Made by a program: the position numbers and the translations under genes. Positions 1-7,558 of a stretch of 13,596 nt of DNA are shown here, piece by piece; position 1 is the stretch's first letter, and each line of letters starts with the position of its first letter. The stretch is from Bacteroidota bacterium (GTDB lineage Bacteria; Bacteroidota; Bacteroidia; Flavobacteriales; Weeksellaceae). The stretch lies in contig JAEWYW010000056.1 in the NCBI GenBank assembly GCA_023458535.1, forward strand, positions 1-13,596, given 5' to 3'. The notes under the pieces are model-generated. The model was not told where the DNA came from. It ran no database searches and saw nothing but the letters and a program-made list of their open reading frames with translations.

Positions 1-32
1 TTATTTTTTTTAAATCACAATTCCCAAATCTT

Positions 33-40
33 TATTTTTG
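33..40 (+). promoter_or_regulatory. Bacteroidota -7 promoter element for truC
   Basis: The sequence TATTTTTG matches the Bacteroidota -7 consensus TAnnTTTG exactly. It ends only 4 nt before the truC ATG at position 45, so transcription should begin at or next to the start codon. No clear -33 TTTG is visible in the short upstream T-rich stretch, and no Shine-Dalgarno site is present. Confidence 0.6.
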
Positions 41-44
41 CAGC

Positions 45-746
45 ATGTTAGAAATCCTGTATCGCGATGCGCATCTTATCGCCATCAATAAACCCAGTGG
101 CTTGCTGGTGCACAAATCCTACTATTCTGGGCCAGCGGATGAATTCGCGATGCAAAAACTACGGGATCAAATCGGGCAAAAAGTGTATCCTGTTCATCGT
201 TTGGATCGGAAAACTTCGGGCGTTTTGTTATTTACATTAGACAAAGAAACGCTTCGGACAATGAGTCTGCAATTCGAAAACAAAGGAGTGGAGAAAAAGT
301 ACATTGCCGTACTGCGAGGCTGGACGAAAGAGGAAGAAACCATCGATTACGATTTGGCGAACGAAAATGAAGTGGTACAAAACGCAATCACCTTTTATCG
401 CCGTCTGCAAACTTCAGAAATCGATTTGCCTTTCAGAAAACATCAAACCTCGCGCTATTCTTTAGTGGAAGCATTTCCTGAAACGGGAAGATTTCATCAA
501 CTTCGAAAACATTTTAAACATATTTTACATCCCATTTTGGGGTGCAGGAAGCACGGTTGCAACAAGCAAAATAAGCTGTGGCTGGAAACCTTCAACATGA
601 CGGGTATGCTTTTGCACTCGCATCAGTTAAATTTTAACCATCCTGTTTCGGGCGAAAAAATCTCAATAAATGCCAGCTTAAACGTGAATGAAGAATACAA
701 AAGGGTAGGAGCTATATTGGGTTTTGATTTGAAAGCCTTTCTTTAA
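45..746 (+). CDS. truC: tRNA pseudouridine synthase, TruC-type (RluA family)
   Basis: This 233-residue protein belongs to the RluA family of pseudouridine synthases, which isomerise uridine in RNA. Its single-domain length and lack of an S4 domain fit TruC, which modifies U65 of some tRNAs. The catalytic loop HRLDRKTSG lies at residues 51-59, with Asp54 as the expected nucleophile. Other family blocks are INKPSGLLVH (14-23), KKYIAVLRG (84-92), TGRFHQLRKH (147-156) and HPILG..HG (162-171). The usual GD of the last block reads GC (Cys167), which is unusual. The gene stands alone ahead of pyrD, 70 nt apart, and has its own -7 element. The RluA-family call is firm. The exact target is inferred, since other RluA paralogues modify rRNA. 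Confidence 0.85.
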   Translation: MLEILYRDAHLIAINKPSGLLVHKSYYSGPADEFAMQKLRDQIGQKVYPVHRLDRKTSGVLLFTLDKETLRTMSLQFENKGVEKKYIAVLRGWTKEEETIDYDLANENEVVQNAITFYRRLQTSEIDLPFRKHQTSRYSLVEAFPETGRFHQLRKHFKHILHPILGCRKHGCNKQNKLWLETFNMTGMLLHSHQLNFNHPVSGEKISINASLNVNEEYKRVGAILGFDLKAFL

Positions 747-793
747 ATCGAACAAATTAACCTATGATAATGGCGTGTTGATTTTAAAATGAG

Positions 794-801
794 TATTTTT
801 G
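794..801 (+). promoter_or_regulatory. Bacteroidota -7 promoter element for pyrD
   Basis: TATTTTTG matches TAnnTTTG and ends 15 nt before the pyrD ATG, giving a predicted leader of about 8-12 nt with no Shine-Dalgarno site. A TTG at 778-780 is closer (13 nt) than a normal -33 box, so the upstream element is unclear. Confidence 0.5.
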
Positions 802-816
802 TAAAACTTTTTTCCA

Positions 817-1854
817 ATGTACAAAAGTATCATTCGCCCAATTCTCTTCAAATTCGATCCTGAAGAAGTTCATCACTTTACATTTTCAATGCTTAAGAAT
901 TTTGGTTTTTTAACCAAGATGTTTCTTCCAAAACCGGTTGTAGATAAGCGTTTGGAGCGAGAGGTTTTTGGTTTGAAATTTAAAAATCCAGTAGGTTTAG
1001 CCGCAGGATTTGATAAAAATGCGGTACTTTTTAACGAACTGGCCGACTTGGGATTTGGTTTTGTTGAAATTGGTACCGTTACGCCACGTGCACAGGCGGG
1101 AAATCCTAAAAAACGCTTGTTCCGACTCGTAGAAGATGGTGGAATTATCAACCGAATGGGTTTCAATAACGACGGTTTACAAGCCGCAATTGAAAAACTG
1201 AAAGCCAATAAAGGAAAAATTATCATCGGTGGTAATATTGGTAAAAATACCGATACGACTCCCGAAAATTATACACAGGATTATTTAGACTGCTTTGAAG
1301 GTCTGCATCCGCATGTCGATTATTTTGTATTGAACGTGAGTTGCCCGAATGTGGGCAGTCACGCTAAACTGGAAGATGTAGACTATCTGCGCGAACTGAT
1401 TTCCGAAGTGAAGAAAATCAACATTTCGAAAACAAATCCGAAGCCTATTTTACTGAAAATCGCTCCAGATTTAAATGCCAATCAGTTGGATGAGGTCATT
1501 GAATTGGTTGCTGAAACCCAAATTGATGGCGTTATCGTATCGAATACATCCGTTAACAGAGAAGGTTTGAAGACATCACCAGAAACGCTGGCAGCGATAG
1601 GAAATGGCGGTTTGAGCGGTAAACCCATTCGTGAGCGAAGCACCAAAATGATTAAATATCTTGCGGATAAAAGCAACCGAAGTTTTCCGATTATTGGTGT
1701 GGGCGGCATTCATTCTGCTAAAGATGCCATGGAAAAACTCGATGCTGGCGCGAGCTTGGTGCAGTTGTACACCGGGTTTATTTATGAAGGTCCGCAGCTG
1801 ATAAACGATATCAACAAAGAGCTATTAAAAAGAGCGAGCCGTTTGCCGCGATAA
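817..1854 (+). CDS. pyrD: Dihydroorotate dehydrogenase, class 2-like (quinone)
   Basis: This enzyme oxidises dihydroorotate to orotate in pyrimidine synthesis, using FMN and probably the quinone pool at the inner membrane. At 345 residues it has the long N-terminus of class 2 enzymes: residues 1-35 (IIRPILFKFDPEEVHHFTF region) resemble the membrane-associated helices. Core motifs are GLAAGFDKNA (60-69), EIGTVTPRAQ.GNPKKRLFRL (85-104), NRMGFNN (112-118), NVSCPN (173-178), SNTS (242-245), GLSGKPIRERS (265-275), GVGGIHS (294-300) and GASLVQLYTGFIYEGP (311-326), the last two binding the FMN phosphate. Cys176 occupies the place where class 2 enzymes normally carry the catalytic Ser; Cys there is typical of class 1. 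The gene has a -7 box 15 nt upstream and converges with the CDF gene. Confidence 0.95.
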   Translation: MYKSIIRPILFKFDPEEVHHFTFSMLKNFGFLTKMFLPKPVVDKRLEREVFGLKFKNPVGLAAGFDKNAVLFNELADLGFGFVEIGTVTPRAQAGNPKKRLFRLVEDGGIINRMGFNNDGLQAAIEKLKANKGKIIIGGNIGKNTDTTPENYTQDYLDCFEGLHPHVDYFVLNVSCPNVGSHAKLEDVDYLRELISEVKKINISKTNPKPILLKIAPDLNANQLDEVIELVAETQIDGVIVSNTSVNREGLKTSPETLAAIGNGGLSGKPIRERSTKMIKYLADKSNRSFPIIGVGGIHSAKDAMEKLDAGASLVQLYTGFIYEGPQLINDINKELLKRASRLPR

Positions 1855-1887
1855 ATTGTCCAAAAATACTGTTACGTCAGTTTGAGT

Positions 1888-1903
1888 AGTGTTTGAAAAC
1901 ACT
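1888..1903. repeat. Short inverted repeat between pyrD and the CDF gene
   Basis: The palindrome agtgtttgaaaacact lies in the 125-bp convergent intergenic region. A second small one, acttatcaataagt, occupies 1967-1980 and touches the CDF stop codon. Neither is followed by a U-tract on either strand, so these are weak hairpins rather than convincing terminators. Confidence 0.3.
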
Positions 1904-1979
1904 TATCGAGAATTGCTTCTCCCAAAATTGTTGATACATTTTGTTGCGAAAACGCTTTGAGTGGAAACTTATCAATAAG

Positions 1980-2978
1980 TCATAATGCGTTGTGCTTTTG
2001 AATTTGAGCGATATTTTTAGAATTCCAATGTACCTTTTTTACAAAGGCTCTTTCCCGAACTGGACAGTTTGAAATCTGACATATTTCGCAAGACATCGGA
2101 GGTTTGCAGTCATCCATGTGGAAATTAAATTCAATACTTCTATCCATTTTGGAAGCTATTAAAACAATCACTTCTTCCATTTGCTGATGGGCATCCCGAA
2201 GTTCGAAATAATAAGGCAATGTTATATGTGCATCGATGTGAAGTTTGCTCCCGAATTGTTGTATTTTCATATTGTGAATGTCTATCCATTCTGGTTTTCG
2301 GTTATCATTAAGCAGCTCAGAAATGTATTTTAATAAATCTAAATCGGCCTCATCCATGATACCACTCAATGACTTACGGATGATTTTATAACCTACAAAA
2401 ATAATGTAAGCGCCAAAAATAATTGCAACAGCAGCATCCAACCAGTACCATTTTGTAAAATAAATAAGTATTAAACTGATGATAACGCCTCCTGTAGTAA
2501 TGGTGTCACTTTGAAGGTGCTTCCCCGAACTTTGCAACACCAAAGAGTTTTCACGAACCCCCTTTTTATAGGAATAATACCCCATAACGAAATTGATGAC
2601 TGCAGTAGCGGCAACAATAAAAATTCCCCAGTCTAATTTTTCTGGAATACTGTGCTCCAATAAGGAACTTATAGCCTGTACGATAATAATAATCCCTGCT
2701 ACAGCAATTAAAATTCCTTCAACACCTGAAGTAACGAACTCTACCTTACCATGACCGTAGGGATGATCTTTATCCCGCGGTTTAGCAGCCAAATATAATG
2801 AATACAGGCCCATGAAGGCTGCAATAATATTCACAATACTTTCCATAGCATCCGAAAAAACTGCATCCGAACTGGTTAAGTACCAAGCAGCCAGCTTTCC
2901 CAGAAACAGCAGTACACCAACGATGGCAACATTTCTTTGGAAGATGAGTACCGATGCATTGTTTTTATTATTGGGCAT
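1980..2978 (-). CDS. Cation diffusion facilitator family transporter
   Basis: A 332-residue inner-membrane protein of the CDF family, which exports divalent metals (Zn, Fe, Mn, Co or Cd) in exchange for protons. About six membrane segments are visible (near 12-34, 40-63, 85-105, 115-136, 160-176 and 180-198), followed by a cytoplasmic domain. The family landmarks are HPYGHGKVE (72-80) and, in TM5, H154-LQS-D158, which fits the metal-site HxxxD. In TM2 the matching positions are Glu46 and Asn50 (DAMESIVN) rather than the Asp/His and Asp of well-studied members. The C-terminal tail adds four cysteines (291, 297, 300, 305; spacing CX5CX2CX4C), a likely extra metal site. The metal cannot be told from sequence. 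The gene follows the asd terminator, so it probably has its own promoter, but no clear TAnnTTTG was found. Confidence 0.9.
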   Translation of the reverse strand: MPNNKNNASVLIFQRNVAIVGVLLFLGKLAAWYLTSSDAVFSDAMESIVNIIAAFMGLYSLYLAAKPRDKDHPYGHGKVEFVTSGVEGILIAVAGIIIIVQAISSLLEHSIPEKLDWGIFIVAATAVINFVMGYYSYKKGVRENSLVLQSSGKHLQSDTITTGGVIISLILIYFTKWYWLDAAVAIIFGAYIIFVGYKIIRKSLSGIMDEADLDLLKYISELLNDNRKPEWIDIHNMKIQQFGSKLHIDAHITLPYYFELRDAHQQMEEVIVLIASKMDRSIEFNFHMDDCKPPMSCEICQISNCPVRERAFVKKVHWNSKNIAQIQKHNAL

Positions 2979-3024
2979 TTTTATTATTCTTTTGTTACTA
3001 AATTGTTTGAAAAGTCTAAGAGAT

Positions 3025-3049
3025 AAAAAATGCTCACTAAGTGAGCATT
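3025..3049 (-). terminator. Rho-independent terminator after asd
   Basis: A perfect 9-bp stem (aatgctcac / gtgagcatt, loop taa, 3029-3049) begins 4 nt past the asd stop. On the minus strand it runs straight into six T residues (3030-3025). It separates asd from the CDF gene downstream on the same strand. Confidence 0.85.
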
Positions 3050-3053
3050 GTAG

Positions 3054-4049
3054 TTATTGTAGTATTTTTTTCTCTAGCAGATATTCTGCTATTTGTACGG
3101 CGTTTGTGGCAGCTCCTTTTCGGAGATTGTCAGCCACAATCCAGCAGTTGAGCGTTTTGGGCTGAGATAAATCTCTTCTTATTCTTCCCACAAAAACATC
3201 ATCTTTACCTTCCGCCGCTATAGGCATGGGATAAATTTTATTAGCCACATCATCCTGAAGCACTACACCTGAAGTTTCCGATAGAATTTTCTTAACTTCA
3301 TCTAAATCGAATTCGTTTTCAAATTCAATATTAACACTTTCAGAGTGTCCTCCCTGCACAGGGACTCTTACCGCAGTTGCTGTAAGACTAAAGCTGTCAT
3401 CACCCATAATTTTTTTGGGTTCTTTCATCAACTTAATTTCCTCCTTGGTGTAATCATCATCAGCGAAAACATCGCAATGAGGCAACGCATTTTTGAAGAT
3501 ATGATAAGGATATACCATTTCTACAGATTCATCTCCATTAATTTCTGCATTCAGCTGATCAACAGCAGCTTTTCCTGTACCAGTAACCGACTGATAGGTG
3601 GAAACGACCACTCTTTTGATCTTATATTTTTTATGAAGCGGATGAAGCACCATCACCAACTGTATGGTTGAACAATTTGGATTAGCAATAATTTTATCCT
3701 CTGGAGTGAGAACATCAGCATTAATCTCTGGAACCACCAATTTCTTATCTGGATCCATTCGCCATGCAGAGGAATTATCAATAACCACTGTTCCCACTTC
3801 AGCAAATTTGGGAGCATATTCTAAAGAAGTTGCGCCACCTGCAGAAAAAATGGCAATATCTGGGCGAAGATTAATTGCATCTTCCATACTTACAATGGTA
3901 AAATCTTTATCATTATAAGAAACTGTTTTGCCAATAGATCTTTCGGATGCCACAGGAATTAATTCGGTGATGGGAAAATTTCTTTCCTGAAGGACTTTTA
4001 ACATAATTTGCCCCACCATTCCAGTTACTCCAACTACTGCTACTTTCAT
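3054..4049 (-). CDS. asd: Aspartate-semialdehyde dehydrogenase
   Basis: This cytoplasmic enzyme reduces aspartyl phosphate to aspartate semialdehyde with NADPH, the branch point to lysine/diaminopimelate, threonine and methionine. The 331-residue length is normal for the family. Seen in the sequence are the N-terminal nucleotide-binding GVTGMVGQ (7-14), SAGGATS (69-75), DNSSAWRMD (91-99), the catalytic cysteine in NPNCS (Cys126), SVTGTGK (154-160), and the general-base histidine in RVPVQGGHSE (His235). The C-terminal DNLRKGAATNAVQIAE (307-322) is also typical. It starts 41 nt after the stop of the small membrane protein upstream. No separate TAnnTTTG lies in that gap, so the two may share a transcript. 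A strong terminator follows at once. Confidence 0.96.
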   Translation of the reverse strand: MKVAVVGVTGMVGQIMLKVLQERNFPITELIPVASERSIGKTVSYNDKDFTIVSMEDAINLRPDIAIFSAGGATSLEYAPKFAEVGTVVIDNSSAWRMDPDKKLVVPEINADVLTPEDKIIANPNCSTIQLVMVLHPLHKKYKIKRVVVSTYQSVTGTGKAAVDQLNAEINGDESVEMVYPYHIFKNALPHCDVFADDDYTKEEIKLMKEPKKIMGDDSFSLTATAVRVPVQGGHSESVNIEFENEFDLDEVKKILSETSGVVLQDDVANKIYPMPIAAEGKDDVFVGRIRRDLSQPKTLNCWIVADNLRKGAATNAVQIAEYLLEKKILQ

Positions 4050-4090
4050 TGAATATTAATTTTTTTGAAATAAAAACTTTTAGATAAAAA

Positions 4091-4531
4091 TTAGTTTCCG
4101 AATAATCTATTGAATGGGAAAGCGTAACCAAATAAAAGAAGTGCGATAACTGCCATTACAACGACACCTACGCTTATTCTATCATTGGTTTTTACTTTTT
4201 TGTTTACTACAGTCATTAAAACCGCTGCAATAAGCATAGAAACAGGATGTTCGATATAATTAAATCTTAATTCAGCGTTTTTCATCAAACCACCCATACC
4301 GATTTCGTTGATGGTATTCATAAACCCTGAACGTACAAACAGCATTAACAAACCTGCGATAAACTGTACATGAAAGAAAATCATGGTAAATAATGTTGAC
4401 TTTCTTAAAAACTTAGTTACTTTTCCGGAGTTCCCAAGCATCACTGTAATTAATGCGATGATAAAAACTGCTACCAATAAAAGAATCAGATAAGCAAATC
4501 CACGGTGGGCTTGCAAAATAATGTTGTCCAT
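4091..4531 (-). CDS. Small four-helix membrane protein, cytochrome b-like
   Basis: A 146-residue integral membrane protein with about four hydrophobic helices (near 12-32, 45-67, 95-110 and 119-136). Histidines fall at the edge of or inside the first three: H9 (QAHRGF), H54 (FFHVQF) and H95 (IEHPVS). This pattern, together with the opening AHRGFAYLILLL, recalls small Bacteroidota proteins often annotated as cytochrome B, so haem binding is possible but unproven. There is no CXXCH motif and no other recognisable domain. An exact TATCTTTG box lies 23 nt upstream of ATG. The gene sits ahead of asd with a 41-nt gap and may be cotranscribed with it, though no functional link to amino-acid synthesis is obvious. 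Confidence 0.75.
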   Translation of the reverse strand: MDNIILQAHRGFAYLILLLVAVFIIALITVMLGNSGKVTKFLRKSTLFTMIFFHVQFIAGLLMLFVRSGFMNTINEIGMGGLMKNAELRFNYIEHPVSMLIAAVLMTVVNKKVKTNDRISVGVVVMAVIALLLFGYAFPFNRLFGN

Positions 4532-4554
4532 AATACATTTTTAATGATTAAAGA

Positions 4555-4562
4555 CAAAGATA
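4555..4562 (-). promoter_or_regulatory. Bacteroidota -7 promoter element for the membrane protein gene
   Basis: On the minus strand this reads TATCTTTG, an exact TAnnTTTG match, ending 23 nt before the ATG at 4531. The predicted leader is about 16-20 nt, A/T-rich and without a Shine-Dalgarno site. It lies downstream of the TonB-receptor terminator, as expected for a new transcription unit (membrane protein, then asd). Confidence 0.6.
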
Positions 4563-4608
4563 ACAAATAGACTTAGAATATTGGGATGATATTCCCACGA
4601 TTATCAAT

Positions 4609-4636
4609 AAAAAACCCTCCAAAACATGGAGGGTTT
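4609..4636 (-). terminator. Rho-independent terminator after the TonB receptor gene
   Basis: A perfect 9-bp stem (aaaccctcc at 4612-4620, loop of 7, ggagggttt at 4628-4636) is followed on the minus strand by six T residues. It lies 24 nt past the receptor stop codon and has a CCCTCC/GGAGGG core. It marks the 3' end of a single-gene transcript. Confidence 0.9.
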
Positions 4637-4660
4637 AATATATCTAAATTTTTTATTTTT

Positions 4661-7330
4661 TTAGAAGTTGAAAGAGAGAGTTGCAGACCAAGTTCTTCCA
4701 TATCCAAAGTAAACTTGGTTTGTTTGTTTAACACCGTTCCAAGTTGGAACTGCTTGGTAAGCAGCAAAAGCTGCCGTGTCATTAGTACCATCTGCTTTTT
4801 TGAAGTCTTCCTGTGTTAAGTTAGAAAGTATATTTGTATTTGATTCTGATATATATACTTTATCCAACAAATTATAAACATTTCCTCTTAAAGTAAAGAA
4901 TTGTTTTGGATTGTTCAGTTTAACCTTAAAAGTTACACCTAGATCAACTAATCCAAAAGTTGGAAGTTCAAGTGCTCCATTCTGTCCTGCCTTTTCAGTT
5001 AGGAAACTAAGCAAGTTTAAGTTAGCATATAAGTCTTTCACTCCTCTGTAAGTACCATCAAACGAGAACCAATCTGTAGGTTTGAAAGTAAATCCACCTG
5101 CAATCGTTTTCTGTGCAGAACCACCTACTTTTACCTTATCTAAATATAGCGTCTGAGAATCTGATCCAATTTGTTCATTAGTCTCAGAAAATAGATTTCC
5201 ACTTGCATTCCCTTCATAATAATAATCTCCATAAGAACCCATAGCGTTTAAGGTTAACATCTTATGAACATTTGCTGTTAACTCTAATTCAATACCCTGA
5301 TGTATTTCGGTAATACCTTGGATATTTGCATAAGCATTAGTATAATTATCAGCTGTTGTTGCTGGGTTATTGTCTAAATCAAAATTTAAACCTCCTCTCC
5401 TTTGAAATCTGTCTTTCCATGAAGTTCTATATATGTTTAAATTTGCATTTAAGATATTTGAACGGAAACCATAACCCGCCTCAATACCAAAAATTTTCTC
5501 ATTTGTTAAGTTAGGATTGAGATAATTTTTTTGGTTAGGATATACAGCATTTAAAAATGGTTGCTTTGAGTAATAACCCACATTTGCAAACACGTTATGT
5601 TGGCTATTAATGTTATAGTTAACACCTGCTTTTACATTGTAACCAACTAAATTTTTAAACCCTGTTTTTGTATTTAATGCAGGATTTTTATCAGTTGGCT
5701 GAATGATTGTCGGGTTACTAGGAGATGTTGCAAAACCAGCTTTTGCGCCGTTTAAAAGTGTTACTCCATCTATTATAAAGTGATCAATTCTTTGAAATGA
5801 TTGATTAGAGATAGCTCCAGATACAAAAGCCGATAATTTATCATTAGAGTATTCTAATTGTCCAAAACCTCCATACCATAAAACTTCACCATCATTGTTG
5901 TAAGCAACCATGTCCTCCTGGTTATTCAGCTTTCCTCCAAAAGGGTTCCAGTTAGGATTTGGTGCAAAAACATTATTTACAATTCTTGGTGATAAAACAT
6001 ACGCATTGTTTGGAGTAGTAGTATAATAGTTTTGATTTTTATCATCCTTATAACCAGATGCTCCATACAAATCTGAAATTATTTGATAATGATATCCGTA
6101 ATAATATCTATCGTCTGTACCTATTGTGAAGTTTAAATTATCATTTATTTTATGGTTAAAACTAATGATTGCTCCAAACCAGTTATGTGAGTTTACTGAT
6201 GATCTTCTTACCAATGTACTACCTGCTGCTGCAGAATTTACATTAACAGCTGCATTACCAGTAAAAATCGCATTATAGTCAATTTGCCCATCAGCAGTTG
6301 TATAGCCTGATGCAAATTTATTATTCAATCTACCTAAATCACCAGTTCCACCACCTCTACCAAAAGAAGCATAAACAACAGAATTTAGTTTAGATTTTTC
6401 AGACATTTTCCAATCCCAGTTTAGTGACATAACTGGTTTGTGGTAATAGTTTACTCTATTAGACAAAACATCTCCATTATGCCATCCCCAATCTGGATTA
6501 TATTGTCTATTAGGATCCCCATTGTTATCAGGGTTATATTTTATATATGACGATATTGGAGAATATGTTGACCTTTGATTATGCCATTGAGGAGCACCTG
6601 TGATAGTAAACTGTAGATCATGCTTTGCATTTGGTTGATAACCCAATGCAAAATAGTAATTATATCCTTCAAATTGAGTTCCGTCAGCATACATACTACC
6701 TGCAGTTCTACTCATCAAGAATGATGTCGCCCAACCTTTTGATGTCTTTCCTGAGTTGTATGCAAATAATGATTTGTGGTAATCATCATTACCAACACCA
6801 ATTGATACAATACCACCTTGTTTTTTATCAGCTGCTCTTGTAAGCACATTAATAGTTCCACCAACAGATGCGATTGCTAATTTTGAAGAACCTAAACCTC
6901 TCTGAACCTGCATTGCAGATGTAACGTCTGATAAACCTGACCAGTTGGACCAATACACGGCTCCATTTTCCATATCATTAACAGGAACACCATTTATCAT
7001 TACTGCAATATTCTCCTGTGTAAATCCTCTGATTACAGTTTTACCGTCACCAAAACCACCACCACCTTTTGTTGCATAAACAGATGGAGTAGTATTTAAA
7101 ATTTCTGGAAATTCTTGATTTCCTAAACGCTCAACAATCTGAGCTTCTTTAATTGTAGATACAGCAACTGGCGTTTTTCTGTCCTTAGCAATATCCGCAA
7201 CCCCTGTTAAAACAACCGCTTCAATATCTTTAGAGTTGTTCACAGTATCCTTCACTTCTTGTGCGTAATAAACACTTGCAGTTGAAAGAGTTACCATTGC
7301 AGTAAGCAATGTTTTGTTGATTAATTTCAT
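4661..7330 (-). CDS. TonB-dependent outer-membrane receptor
   Basis: An 889-residue outer-membrane receptor that should take up a substrate with energy from TonB-ExbBD. Residues 1-24 form a signal peptide (MKLINKTLLTAMVTLS...YYAQ). A TonB-box-like EAVVLTG (37-43) comes next, then the plug domain (about 45-165) with FPEILNTTPSVYATKGG, VIRGF, INGVPVND and GGTINVLTR. The rest is a beta-barrel rich in aromatic residues ending in SATLSFNF, with the final Phe expected by the assembly machinery. There is no N-terminal carboxypeptidase-like domain and no SusD gene beside it, so it is not an obvious SusC. The substrate is unknown: siderophore, metal complex or other small molecule are all possible. 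The gene is transcribed alone, between the nadC terminator and its own terminator. Confidence 0.92.
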   Translation of the reverse strand: MKLINKTLLTAMVTLSTASVYYAQEVKDTVNNSKDIEAVVLTGVADIAKDRKTPVAVSTIKEAQIVERLGNQEFPEILNTTPSVYATKGGGGFGDGKTVIRGFTQENIAVMINGVPVNDMENGAVYWSNWSGLSDVTSAMQVQRGLGSSKLAIASVGGTINVLTRAADKKQGGIVSIGVGNDDYHKSLFAYNSGKTSKGWATSFLMSRTAGSMYADGTQFEGYNYYFALGYQPNAKHDLQFTITGAPQWHNQRSTYSPISSYIKYNPDNNGDPNRQYNPDWGWHNGDVLSNRVNYYHKPVMSLNWDWKMSEKSKLNSVVYASFGRGGGTGDLGRLNNKFASGYTTADGQIDYNAIFTGNAAVNVNSAAAGSTLVRRSSVNSHNWFGAIISFNHKINDNLNFTIGTDDRYYYGYHYQIISDLYGASGYKDDKNQNYYTTTPNNAYVLSPRIVNNVFAPNPNWNPFGGKLNNQEDMVAYNNDGEVLWYGGFGQLEYSNDKLSAFVSGAISNQSFQRIDHFIIDGVTLLNGAKAGFATSPSNPTIIQPTDKNPALNTKTGFKNLVGYNVKAGVNYNINSQHNVFANVGYYSKQPFLNAVYPNQKNYLNPNLTNEKIFGIEAGYGFRSNILNANLNIYRTSWKDRFQRRGGLNFDLDNNPATTADNYTNAYANIQGITEIHQGIELELTANVHKMLTLNAMGSYGDYYYEGNASGNLFSETNEQIGSDSQTLYLDKVKVGGSAQKTIAGGFTFKPTDWFSFDGTYRGVKDLYANLNLLSFLTEKAGQNGALELPTFGLVDLGVTFKVKLNNPKQFFTLRGNVYNLLDKVYISESNTNILSNLTQEDFKKADGTNDTAAFAAYQAVPTWNGVKQTNQVYFGYGRTWSATLSFNF

Positions 7331-7359
7331 AATCTTAAAATTAGATTTAAATTTTGGTG

Positions 7360-7367
7360 CAAAAGTC
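7360..7367 (-). promoter_or_regulatory. Possible -7 promoter element for the TonB receptor
   Basis: On the minus strand this reads GACTTTTG, one base off TAnnTTTG, ending 29 nt before the ATG. It lies in the 228-bp gap 7331-7558, which otherwise holds A/T-rich sequence, two small inverted repeats (7390-7404 and 7415-7424) and the nadC terminator. No gene, riboswitch or convincing Fur box was seen in that gap. Confidence 0.35.
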
Positions 7368-7389
7368 GTAATAATTTCTTTAACTCTTA

Positions 7390-7404
7390 TTAACTTATTG
7401 TTAA
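7390..7404. repeat. Inverted repeat upstream of the TonB receptor promoter
   Basis: The sequence TTAAC-TTATT-GTTAA has perfect 5-bp arms and lies about 23 bp upstream of the candidate -7 box at 7360-7367, where the -33 region would be. A second perfect palindrome, TTATTAATAA, is at 7415-7424. These could be operators, but A/T-rich DNA gives such palindromes often by chance. Confidence 0.25.
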
Positions 7405-7523
7405 TTTTTAAATGTTATTAATAATCATAAAACACTGATGAATAAAGTGGTACAGCTACAAATACTGTTAAAGCATGAAAAAAATCATATTATGCATTTC
7501 ATAATAAAATATACTTATTTTTA

Positions 7524-7554
7524 TAAAAACAAAAACCTGCATAATGCAGGTTTT
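7524..7554 (-). terminator. Rho-independent terminator after nadC
   Basis: A perfect 10-bp stem (aaaacctgca at 7532-7541, loop taa, tgcaggtttt at 7545-7554) begins 4 nt after the nadC stop. On the minus strand it is followed by a T-rich tract (tttttgttttt). It ends the dnaB-to-nadC gene run. Confidence 0.88.
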
Positions 7555-7558
7555 AATC

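Noticed and set aside
873..1226. 117-codon open frame on the minus strand inside pyrD
   Set aside because: It is an antisense shadow of a conserved enzyme with no family features of its own.
1860..1979. Bidirectional terminator between pyrD and the CDF gene
   Set aside because: Only short stems with tiny loops and no U-tract were found, unlike the three clear terminators elsewhere in the window.
2812..3165. 117-codon open frame on the plus strand spanning the CDF start and asd end
   Set aside because: It overlaps two well-supported genes and the asd terminator and shows no domain; the hydrophobic stretch comes from A/T-rich antisense sequence.
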